Source: Pseudarthrobacter sp. NBSH8
GTDB taxonomy: Bacteria > Actinomycetota > Actinomycetes > Actinomycetales > Micrococcaceae
Reading direction: 5' to 3'
DNA: 64,000 nucleotides
Assembly: GCF_014217545.1 (NCBI RefSeq)
Contig: NZ_CP043178.1
Span: 3,658,001-3,722,000, forward strand
A program made the position numbers and the translations under genes. This document shows positions 54,301 to 61,680 of this stretch, one piece after another. Below the pieces are notes generated by a model. That model was given only the letters and a program-made list of their open reading frames with translations. It was not told the DNA's origin and searched no databases. Numbering within the stretch: position 1 is the first letter of the stretch; the number at the start of each line of letters is the position of its first letter.

Positions 54301-55785
54301 GTGCCACGGACACTCATAGAGATTGACCGCAGTTCCAGCGAACCCCTGTACCGGCAGGTCCGCCGCGTCATCGAGCACGGCATCAGCGTCGGCATCTTCG
54401 ATTCACGCCGCAGGCTCCCCAGCTCCCGCGAGCTGGCCGCCGAGCTCAAGGTTGCCCGCAACACCATCAACCTGGCCTACCAGGAACTGCTCACAGAGGG
54501 CCTGGTGCTCAGCCATGAGCGCCGCGGGATCTTCGTCAACCCGGAAATGCTGGCCGCGGCCGAGGCCGAGGTGCCTGCCACGGATTCGATGATCGACTGG
54601 TCCTCCCGGATGCGGCGCCACGCCGACGAAGGCATCCCGGAGGTGGAAAAGACCACGGACTGGTACACCTACCCGTACCCGTTCGTCGCCGGACAGGTGG
54701 ACGTCCACAGCTTTCCCGCCACCGCCTGGATACGGAGCCTGCGCGAAGCCCTGTACCAGCCCCACCGCTTCGCCAGCCTCCAGGACAGCGTAGGCGCGGA
54801 CGACCCCATGCTCATCGAGATGATCCGCCGCCAGATCCTTCCCGCACGCGGCATCGAGGCCGGGCCGGATGAAGTCCTCATCACGGTCGGCTCCCAGCAG
54901 GGTCTGGATCTGCTGGCCAGGACGCTGCTCGGCCCCCACCAGCGCGTGGGCATAGAGAACCCCGGCTATCTTGACGCCCGCCACATCTTCCTGCGCACCG
55001 GCGCCCAGGTCTACGGCATCGACGTCGACGGGGACGGACTCTGCCTCCCCGGGACCCTCAGCGGCACCGCCCTCCTGTATGTCACCCCCAGCCACCACCA
55101 CCCGACCAATGTCACGCTGAGCATGGAGCGCCGCCGTCGTCTGCTCAAGCTCGCCGCCACTTCCGGAACAGTGCTCATCGAGGATGACTACGACAGCGAA
55201 TTCCGTTATGAAGGCAGCCCCAGCCCCGCGCTGAAAGCCCTGGATTCCACCGGCGACGTGCTGTACCTCGGCACATTCTCCAAGTTCCTGTCGCCCGGTT
55301 TGCGGCTGGGGTTTTTGGTCGGCCCAGCCGAATTGATCCGCGAACTAAGAAAGGTGCGCCGTTATCAAGTCCGCCATCCGCCAGGCCATTTACAGCGGGC
55401 GCTCGCTCTGATGATTGACAGCGGGGACTATCACCGTGCGTTGCGGCGCCACCGCCGGCAGATGAAATCCCGCTGGGAGATGGTCAGCAGCCTCTCGGCA
55501 CAATATCTGCCCTGGGATCAGGGCAGATACCCGCCCGGCGGCGTCAGTCTTTGGGTGGAGGGGCCACCCGGGCTGGATGCCTTGGAGTTGGTCCGCGCCG
55601 TAGAAAAGCGCGGAGTGCTCATTGAACGTGGCGATATATATTTCATCCAACCGGACGCACCGCGGAATTGCTTCAGGATTGGTTTTGGCGCCATTCCCTC
55701 GCGCTCAATTGCGGAGGGTTTGGCAGTGGTCGGCGAGGAAGCAAAGATCCTGCTTGCCGGGAGACCCAAAATCGCCGCTGAATAG
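54301..55785 (+). CDS. tauR: MocR/TauR-type PLP-dependent transcriptional regulator
   Basis: 494 aa, GTG start with GGGAGG upstream. GntR winged helix (about 5-80; LPSSRELAAELKVARNTINL) linked to a class I aminotransferase-fold domain with PLP-Lys328 in GTFSKFLSPGLRLG and IEDDYDSEFRYEG. In known TauR proteins such a domain senses taurine or its PLP adduct and activates tpa. Genomic position between ald and the aldehyde dehydrogenase/xsc block supports this. The last third has less biased codons than its neighbours. Name by inference. Confidence 0.85.
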   Translation: MPRTLIEIDRSSSEPLYRQVRRVIEHGISVGIFDSRRRLPSSRELAAELKVARNTINLAYQELLTEGLVLSHERRGIFVNPEMLAAAEAEVPATDSMIDWSSRMRRHADEGIPEVEKTTDWYTYPYPFVAGQVDVHSFPATAWIRSLREALYQPHRFASLQDSVGADDPMLIEMIRRQILPARGIEAGPDEVLITVGSQQGLDLLARTLLGPHQRVGIENPGYLDARHIFLRTGAQVYGIDVDGDGLCLPGTLSGTALLYVTPSHHHPTNVTLSMERRRRLLKLAATSGTVLIEDDYDSEFRYEGSPSPALKALDSTGDVLYLGTFSKFLSPGLRLGFLVGPAELIRELRKVRRYQVRHPPGHLQRALALMIDSGDYHRALRRHRRQMKSRWEMVSSLSAQYLPWDQGRYPPGGVSLWVEGPPGLDALELVRAVEKRGVLIERGDIYFIQPDAPRNCFRIGFGAIPSRSIAEGLAVVGEEAKILLAGRPKIAAE

Positions 55786-55893
55786 CGGCCTGACGGGGCC
55801 CATCAGACACCAGAACGGCTGATGCCCCGCTGCGGGCGCTAGTGTGGTCCGGCAGGCATGCGGCGGAGAACATTGCCGCCAGACATCCCGGTA

Positions 55894-55929
55894 TGCCGTG
55901 GGGCACCAGCTTCTGGTAGCCCCACGGCA
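55894..55929. terminator. Bidirectional terminator between tauR and the aldehyde dehydrogenase
   Basis: Arms TGCCGTGGGGC/GCCCCACGGCA (11 bp) with an inner ACCAG/CTGGT stem. It separates two converging genes. Confidence 0.8.
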
Positions 55930-55955
55930 GCAGCCGGCCGCGCCTTAGCCTGGGC

Positions 55956-57449
55956 TTAGACGCGGGGAATAGCCATGTACTTGGTCTCGAGGAATTCCTC
56001 GATTCCGACCCGGCCACCCTCGCGGCCCAGGCCGGAGGCCTTGATGCCGCCGAAGGGCGCCGCAGGGTTGGAGACAATTCCAGTGTTGAGCCCAACCATG
56101 CCAACTTCAAGGGCGTCGCCCATGCGGAAGCCCCGGTCCACGTCCTGTGTAAAGAGATAGCCCACCAGCCCCCACGGGGTGTCGTTGGCCAGCCGGGTGA
56201 CTTCCTCTTCGGTGTCGAAGGGAACCACAGGAGCCACGGGCCCGAAGATCTCCTGGCTCATCAGGTCGGAATCCGGGCTGACGCCGGACAGAACAGTGGG
56301 AGTGTAGAAGTAGCCGGGGCGGCCCAGGCGGGAGCCACCGCACACCACCGTGGCGCCCTTGGACACGGCGTCGTCCACCAGTTCCTGCATTTTAGTGAGT
56401 GCCTTCTCTTCGACGAGGGGCCCAACGTCAGTGCCGGAGTCGGCTCCGTCGCCCACCGAAAGGGCACTGAGGCGGGCGGCCAGCCGTCGGGCGAATTCGT
56501 CCGCGATGGGGCGCTGCACAAAGAGCCGGTTGGCTGCCGTGCAGGCCTCTCCCATGTTGCGCATCTTCGCGGCGACGGCGCCATCCACAGCGCGGTCCAG
56601 GTCAGCGTCCTCGAACACGATGAACGGGGCGTTCCCGCCCAGTTCCATCGAGGAGCGCATGACGTGCTGCGATGCCTGCTGGAGCAGGCGCACGCCGACT
56701 TCGGTGGAGCCGGTGAAGCTGATTTTGCGGGCGATGCCGCTGGCCATCCAGGGCGACACCACCTCCGAAGCCTTGGTGGTGCAGACAACGTTGAGCACAC
56801 CCCTGGGCAGGCCAGCCTCGATCAGGATGTCCACGAGCGCCAGGGAGGACAGCGGGGCGAGGTTGGCGGGCTTGAACACCATGGTGCAGCCGGCCGCGAT
56901 GGCCGGGCCGATCTTCCGAGTGCCCATGGCCAGGGGGAAGTTCCACGGCGTGACCAGCACGCAGGGGCCCACGGGCTCCTTGGAGACGAGGATGCGGTTC
57001 TTGCCGTCGCCGGCGGTGGTCAGGTCGCCGCCGATCCGGACGGCTTCCTCCGAGAACCAACGAAAGAACTCCGCGGCGTAGGCAACTTCGCCCTTGGCCT
57101 CCGGGAACGGCTTGCCCATTTCGCTGGTCATGATGAGAGCGAGCTCATCCTGGCGGGCCGTGATCAGGTCGTAGGCACGGCGGAGGATCTCGCTCCGCTC
57201 GCGCGGCGAGGTCTTGGCCCATTCCTTCTGTACGCGGCCGGCGGTTTCGATGGCCCGGCGGGCGTCTTCGGGACCGCCGTCAGCTATCGTGGCGATGACC
57301 TCTTCAGTGGCGGGATTTACGACGTCGAAACGGGCCCCGGACGCCGCTTCGGCCCATTCGCCGTCGATGAACAGGCCGGTGCTGACCGTGGCGATGGCGT
57401 CAAGCGCCTGCTGCGAGGTCCGGGAGTTGGTCGTTGACTGGATACTCAT
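55956..57449 (-). CDS. NAD(P)-dependent aldehyde dehydrogenase, succinate-semialdehyde type
   Basis: 497 aa, RBS AAGAAGGA. Typical residues: Asn170 (TPWNFP), Lys193 (KPAN), Glu269 (MELGGNAPF) and nucleophile Cys303 (GEACTAANR). Closest in pattern to succinate-semialdehyde dehydrogenases, a group that also contains sulfoacetaldehyde dehydrogenase (SafD). Downstream of xsc on the same strand, separated by 210 bp with a hairpin. It may oxidise sulfoacetaldehyde to sulfoacetate as overflow, or handle 4-carbon semialdehydes from GABA-like substrates of the aminotransferase. Substrate not decided. Confidence 0.88.
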   Translation of the reverse strand: MSIQSTTNSRTSQQALDAIATVSTGLFIDGEWAEAASGARFDVVNPATEEVIATIADGGPEDARRAIETAGRVQKEWAKTSPRERSEILRRAYDLITARQDELALIMTSEMGKPFPEAKGEVAYAAEFFRWFSEEAVRIGGDLTTAGDGKNRILVSKEPVGPCVLVTPWNFPLAMGTRKIGPAIAAGCTMVFKPANLAPLSSLALVDILIEAGLPRGVLNVVCTTKASEVVSPWMASGIARKISFTGSTEVGVRLLQQASQHVMRSSMELGGNAPFIVFEDADLDRAVDGAVAAKMRNMGEACTAANRLFVQRPIADEFARRLAARLSALSVGDGADSGTDVGPLVEEKALTKMQELVDDAVSKGATVVCGGSRLGRPGYFYTPTVLSGVSPDSDLMSQEIFGPVAPVVPFDTEEEVTRLANDTPWGLVGYLFTQDVDRGFRMGDALEVGMVGLNTGIVSNPAAPFGGIKASGLGREGGRVGIEEFLETKYMAIPRV

Positions 57450-57600
57450 GAGCGTCCTTCTCTATGGGGGTCGGGCCGAGAAATCTGGCCCTGTCGCGGC
57501 CAGGCCTGGAAGATTGAGCTGCTGGAGCAGCACCGTGCAGGAGGAGCCGTAAGTCAGGACCACGGCGTCCGCCTCTGTCTTGCTACAACTCCAGAAGCAG

Positions 57601-57637
57601 GCCTGTGGAGGCCTCCACACGGAAGACCTCCACAGGC
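57601..57637 (-). terminator. Hairpin downstream of xsc
   Basis: Perfect 11-bp arms GCCTGTGGAGG/CCTCCACAGGC with a 15-nt loop, 22 bp after the xsc stop. No strong T-run; may attenuate read-through into the aldehyde dehydrogenase gene. Confidence 0.65.
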
Positions 57638-57659
57638 AAGGCTGGACTGACCTGAGGAT

Positions 57660-59570
57660 TTAGACGTAGTCCTTGTACTTCTCGAGGGTGCGGACCGGCT
57701 TGGCGAGGGCATCGCGGCGGAAGGGGTCTCCCAGTTCGCGTGTGCACATGATCTCGATGACCGTGGTCTTGCCTTCTTCCATCTGGGCGGCGAGCGCCCG
57801 CTGGAGGGCGGGGCCCACCTCCTCGAGCTGGTCGACCACAATGCCTTCGGCTCCCATGGTCTGGGCCATGGCAGCGAAGCTTTCCCCGTTGTCGAGCTCG
57901 CCGGCAATGAAGCGGCGGTTGTAGAACTCCACTTGGTTCTTCTTCTCCGCACCCCACTGGCGGTTGCGGAAGACGATGGCCGTGACGGGGATGTCGTGCC
58001 GGACGGCGGTGAGGACCTCGCCCATGCTCATGGCCCAGGCGCCGTCACCGGCGTAGGCCACGGCAGGGCGGTCCATGGCCGCGGCCTTGGCGCCGATCAT
58101 GGTCGGCAGCGCGTAGCCGCAGTTGCCGAAGCTCATCGGGGCGAAGAAACTGCGCGGCTTCTCGAAACGCAGGTAGCTGTGGGCCACGGAGTTGATATTG
58201 CCGATGTCGGTGGAGATCATGACGTTCTCCGGCAAGGCCTTCTCGAGCTCTCGAAGGACCTGGCGCGGGGACAGCCAGTTGCCTTCCTCGTTCTTGTGCT
58301 CTTCGAGCATGTCCAGGCTGTACTCATCCTTTTCGTGGGTCCACGCGGTGAGTTCCTCTTCCCAGCTTTCCTTCTCGGCCTTGATGGTGGCGGCACGCTC
58401 GGCTTTCGTGGCGTCGCAGGCCAGGGTGAGCTGGTCCAGGCGCATGCTCAGCTCGAGTGCCACGGCCTTGGCGTCGCCGCAGATGCCCACGCTGATCTTC
58501 TTGACCAGGCCGAGCATTGTGTGGTCGGCGTCGATCTGGATGATCTTCGCTTCGGTGGGCCAGTAGGCCTGGCCGTACTGCGGCAGGGTGCCGAACGGGC
58601 CCAGGCGGGTGCCGAGGGCGATCACGACGTCCGCCTGGGAGATGAGCTTCATGCCTGCCTTGGACCCCTGGTAGCCCAGCGGTCCGGCCCAGAGCGGGTG
58701 GCTGGCCGGGAAGGAGTCGTTGTGCTGGTAGCTGTTGACCACCGGGGCACCCAGGCGCTCGGCCAGTGCCTTGCATTCCTCGACGCCGTCGGCCATGACG
58801 ACGCCGCCGCCGGAGACGATCACAGGGAACTTGGCCGTGGCGAGCAGGGCCGCCGCCTCGTCCAGGCTCTTGGTGCCGCCGGCACCGCGGTCCACGCGGC
58901 GCGGCTGCGGGATCTCCACAGTGATCTCGCCGTAGAAGTAGTCACGCGGGATGTTCAGCTGGGTGGGGCCGTTTTCAGACATGGCGCGGTCGAAGCAGCG
59001 GCCCGTGAATTCGGCCATGCGGGCCGGGTGGGTCACATGGCCCTGGTACTTGGTGAATTCCTGGAACATGGGCAACTGCTTGGCCTCCTGGAAGCCGCCG
59101 AGTCCGATGCCTGTGGTGCCGGCTTCCGGCGTCACGATGACCACGGGGCTGTGCGCCCAGAATGCTGCTGCGATGCCGGTGACGCAGTTGCTGATGCCCG
59201 GACCGTTCTGGCCGATTACCACGCCGTGGCGTCCGCTGGCACGGGAATAGCCGTCAGCCATGTGGGCTGCACCCTGCTCGTGGACCACCGGAACCAGGCG
59301 GATGCCTGCGGGGGCGAAGATGTCCATGGCGTCCATGAAGGCTGAACCCATGATGCCGAAAATATCGGTGACGTCGTTGGCGACCATCGTCTCAACGAAG
59401 GCCTCCGACGGAGTCATCTTCTGCACGCCCTTCACGACTTCGCGGACGGGCCTGGCCGGTGCTGCCTGGGCCTGGGCGCCATTGCCCTGCGCCGCGGATG
59501 ACTCGGTGACGGGCGCTTCTGCCGTGCCGTCGTTGGCAACGGCTGAGAGTTCGACGGTGTCTTGGCTCAT
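57660..59570 (-). CDS. xsc: Sulfoacetaldehyde acetyltransferase
   Basis: 636 aa TPP enzyme, about 45 residues longer than usual owing to a disordered Ala/Gln-rich N-terminus; the ATG has GGAGGAGGAG upstream and the internal Met52 does not. N-terminal PYR domain with catalytic Glu98 (VVHEQGAAHMADGYSRASG) and QNGPGISN; central domain with YWPTEAKIIQIDADH; PP domain with GDGAWAMSMGEVLTAVR and NRQWGAEKKNQ. The pattern HNDSFPASHPLWAGPLGYQG is characteristic of Xsc. It splits sulfoacetaldehyde with phosphate into sulfite and acetyl phosphate. Confidence 0.95.
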   Translation of the reverse strand: MSQDTVELSAVANDGTAEAPVTESSAAQGNGAQAQAAPARPVREVVKGVQKMTPSEAFVETMVANDVTDIFGIMGSAFMDAMDIFAPAGIRLVPVVHEQGAAHMADGYSRASGRHGVVIGQNGPGISNCVTGIAAAFWAHSPVVIVTPEAGTTGIGLGGFQEAKQLPMFQEFTKYQGHVTHPARMAEFTGRCFDRAMSENGPTQLNIPRDYFYGEITVEIPQPRRVDRGAGGTKSLDEAAALLATAKFPVIVSGGGVVMADGVEECKALAERLGAPVVNSYQHNDSFPASHPLWAGPLGYQGSKAGMKLISQADVVIALGTRLGPFGTLPQYGQAYWPTEAKIIQIDADHTMLGLVKKISVGICGDAKAVALELSMRLDQLTLACDATKAERAATIKAEKESWEEELTAWTHEKDEYSLDMLEEHKNEEGNWLSPRQVLRELEKALPENVMISTDIGNINSVAHSYLRFEKPRSFFAPMSFGNCGYALPTMIGAKAAAMDRPAVAYAGDGAWAMSMGEVLTAVRHDIPVTAIVFRNRQWGAEKKNQVEFYNRRFIAGELDNGESFAAMAQTMGAEGIVVDQLEEVGPALQRALAAQMEEGKTTVIEIMCTRELGDPFRRDALAKPVRTLEKYKDYV

Positions 59571-59624
59571 GATTGCTGCTCCTCCTCCAGGACTTCGCCC
59601 AGATACGCTAGAAATATAAAAAGT

Positions 59625-59639
59625 GGAACGCTACGTTCC
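59625..59639. promoter_or_regulatory. GGAACG-CTA-CGTTCC operator-like palindrome
   Basis: Perfect 6-bp arms with a 3-bp centre, lying just downstream of the proposed xsc transcription start. A related copy, GGAACGCCACGTACG (12 of 15 bases), is at 59706-59720 on the iclR side. Candidate site for the IclR-type regulator encoded next door. Confidence 0.65.
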
Positions 59640-59658
59640 CGTTTTGGTGCTGATGCCG

Positions 59659-59687
59659 AGATTATGGCAAAAGAACAGCGTCGTCAA
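59659..59687 (-). promoter_or_regulatory. Candidate xsc promoter
   Basis: On the minus strand TTGACG, a 17-bp spacer and TAATCT, with CATAAT overlapping the -10. Start of transcription would be near 59652, about 80 nt before the xsc ATG. Confidence 0.6.
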
Positions 59688-59691
59688 CGGG

Positions 59692-59734
59692 TATTTCAAA
59701 TATTCGGAACGCCACGTACGATATTCTTGAAATA
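59692..59734. promoter_or_regulatory. TATTTCAA/TTGAAATA inverted repeat near iclR
   Basis: 8-bp arms at 59692-59699 and 59727-59734 enclose the second GGAACG box, 43 bp upstream of the iclR start. May be part of the same operator region. Confidence 0.5.
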
Positions 59735-59777
59735 GATGCCAAATACGGTGCGGCTTGATCACATGGAGGACAACAAA

Positions 59778-60665
59778 ATGGCTGAGATTCACAGGATCGG
59801 CGAGCCGGTTCTGCAGGCGCCGACGGAGCTGGCCGGGGACACCCCCACCATGCGGCTGTTCTCCCTGCTGGAACTGATCGCCACCAAGGACCAGCTCTTC
59901 ACGCTCCAGGGCCTGGTGGAGGAAACGGGCACACCCAAGCCCACGCTGCACCGCATGCTGCAGCAGTTGGAAGGGTCGGGCCTGCTGATCAGGGAGAACA
60001 ACGGCCGGCATTACGGCACCGGAGTCCGGCTGCGGCGCATGGCGGAAAACCTGCTGATCAACGACATGCACCACGGCGCACGGCATGCCGTGCTGCGCAA
60101 CTTGGTCGCGGAACTGGGTGAGAGCTGCAACGTGACGGCGGTGTCCGGCAGTGAAGTGGTCTACCTGGACCGCATCGAAACCTCCGAACCCCTGCGGATC
60201 ACGCTCCAGCCCGGTTCCCGGGTACCGGTGCACTGCTCGGCCAGCGGGAAGATGATCCTCTCCCAGCTCAGCCCGGCCCAGCGCAGGCGCCTCATTGCCG
60301 CCGCCCCGCTGGAGCCCTACACGAACAAGACCGTGACAGACCCGGAGCTGATCGAGGAGGAACTCCAGCGGGTCCGCCGCGACGGCTACGCCATCGATGA
60401 CGAGGAATTCCTGCCGGGCATGGTCTGCGTGGCCGTGCTGGTCCCCACCGCCAATGCGGTGTCCAACCTCTGCGTCGCCGTCCAGGCCCCGGTTATGCGG
60501 CTCACCCCCGAGAAGGGGCTGAAGCTGCTCCCCGCCCTGCAGCGTGCCGCAGCGGCGATCAGCCGCATCGAGGCCGAGTCCGGCTCCGCGGAAGGAACGG
60601 TCGACGGCGGCAGCACCACCGAGGGCAGCCCTGCCGGGGCGGAGGAGGAGCTGTGGACCAGCTGA
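59778..60665 (+). CDS. IclR family transcriptional regulator
   Basis: 295 aa from the ATG with GGAGG 8 nt upstream (an earlier ATG at 59763 overlaps that site). Winged helix (about 25-80; FTLQGLVEETGTPKPTLHRM) and IclR effector domain (about 100-265; CNVTAVSGSEVVYLDRIET; VPVHCSASGKMILSQL; GYAIDDEEFLPGMVCVAV). The Ser/Gly/Glu-rich tail overlaps the next gene by 13 bp. Divergent from xsc, so probably controls xsc and its own operon in response to a sulfonate or acetyl-type metabolite. Confidence 0.92.
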   Translation: MAEIHRIGEPVLQAPTELAGDTPTMRLFSLLELIATKDQLFTLQGLVEETGTPKPTLHRMLQQLEGSGLLIRENNGRHYGTGVRLRRMAENLLINDMHHGARHAVLRNLVAELGESCNVTAVSGSEVVYLDRIETSEPLRITLQPGSRVPVHCSASGKMILSQLSPAQRRRLIAAAPLEPYTNKTVTDPELIEEELQRVRRDGYAIDDEEFLPGMVCVAVLVPTANAVSNLCVAVQAPVMRLTPEKGLKLLPALQRAAAAISRIEAESGSAEGTVDGGSTTEGSPAGAEEELWTS

Positions 60666-61672
60666 CCCGCCTGATGCCCGACGAGATGGTTTCAGTCCGT
60701 GAGGTTTTCAATCTCGATTCGGACCTCAAGGTAGCGGCCTTCCGGGAAGCCGACGAGCACGTCCCCGAGGTGGACCCCGCCTACCGTTTCAACCACGACG
60801 TCACGCTTGCCATCCTGGCCGCCTTCACCCGGAACCGGCGGATGCTGCTCCAGGGCCTGCACGGAACAGGCAAGTCCACGCACATCGAGCAGGTGGCCGC
60901 GCGGCTGAACTGGCCTTGTGTGCGGGTGAACCTGGACGGCCACATCAACCGGCTTGACCTGGTGGGCCGCGACACCGTGGTCCTGAAGGACGGCAAACAG
61001 ATCACCGAGTTTCAGGAAGGCATCGTCCCCTGGGCCATCCAACGGCCCGTGGCCCTGATCCTGGACGAGTACGACGCCGGCCGGCCGGACGTGATGTTCG
61101 TGATCCAGCGGCTCCTGGAACGCGACGGCAAGATGACGCTGCTGGACCAGAACAGGGTCCTTGACCTACACCCCGGGTTCCGGCTCTTTGCCACGGCCAA
61201 CACCGTGGGACTGGGAAACCTCAACGGCATGTACCACGGCGTCCAGCGGCTCAACCATGCCCAGATCGACCGATGGAACATCGTCGCCGCCCTGAACCAT
61301 CCCCCGGCGGAGGACGAGATAGGGATCGTGCTGGCGCGGGTCCCCGAGCTGGACGACGCAGCCGGCCGGAAACTGGTGGCGTCCATGGTGGCCGTGGCCA
61401 AGCTGACGAGGGACGGTTTCCGGGTAGGCGATCTGTCCACCCTGATGTCCCCGCGCACCGTCATCACCTGGGCTGAGAACATCGGGATCTTCGGCGATGC
61501 CGGCAAGGCCTTCCAGCTGTCCTTTGTCAACAAATGCGATGAGGCCGAGCAGCCGCTCATTGCCGAGTACTTCCAGCGCTGCTTCGACCGCGAGCTGGAA
61601 GCACCGCGGACGTCCGTATACCTGCCCGCCGAACCGCACCCCGCTGCCGCCTTCGCCGTCGCGGCCGGATAG
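60653..61672 (+). CDS. CobS-like AAA+ ATPase
   Basis: 339 aa from GTG inside the end of iclR. Highly similar in pattern to the CobS subunit of aerobic cobaltochelatase: VSVREVFNLDSDLKVAAF, DPAYRFNHDVTLAILAAF, Walker A GLHGTGKST (68-76), Walker B ALILDEYDAGRPDVMFVIQR, RLFATANTVGLGNLNGMYHG and STLMSPRTVITWAENI. No cobN or corrin gene is present here. Together with the VWA protein next to it, it may load a metal into, or reactivate, another enzyme. The role in cobalamin synthesis is not supported by the context. Confidence 0.88.
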   Translation: MDQLTRLMPDEMVSVREVFNLDSDLKVAAFREADEHVPEVDPAYRFNHDVTLAILAAFTRNRRMLLQGLHGTGKSTHIEQVAARLNWPCVRVNLDGHINRLDLVGRDTVVLKDGKQITEFQEGIVPWAIQRPVALILDEYDAGRPDVMFVIQRLLERDGKMTLLDQNRVLDLHPGFRLFATANTVGLGNLNGMYHGVQRLNHAQIDRWNIVAALNHPPAEDEIGIVLARVPELDDAAGRKLVASMVAVAKLTRDGFRVGDLSTLMSPRTVITWAENIGIFGDAGKAFQLSFVNKCDEAEQPLIAEYFQRCFDRELEAPRTSVYLPAEPHPAAAFAVAAG

Positions 61673-61680
61673 GCCAAACC

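Noticed and set aside
57933..59345. 470-codon open frame antisense to xsc
   Set aside because: Val/Gly/His-rich shadow of a well-identified TPP enzyme gene.
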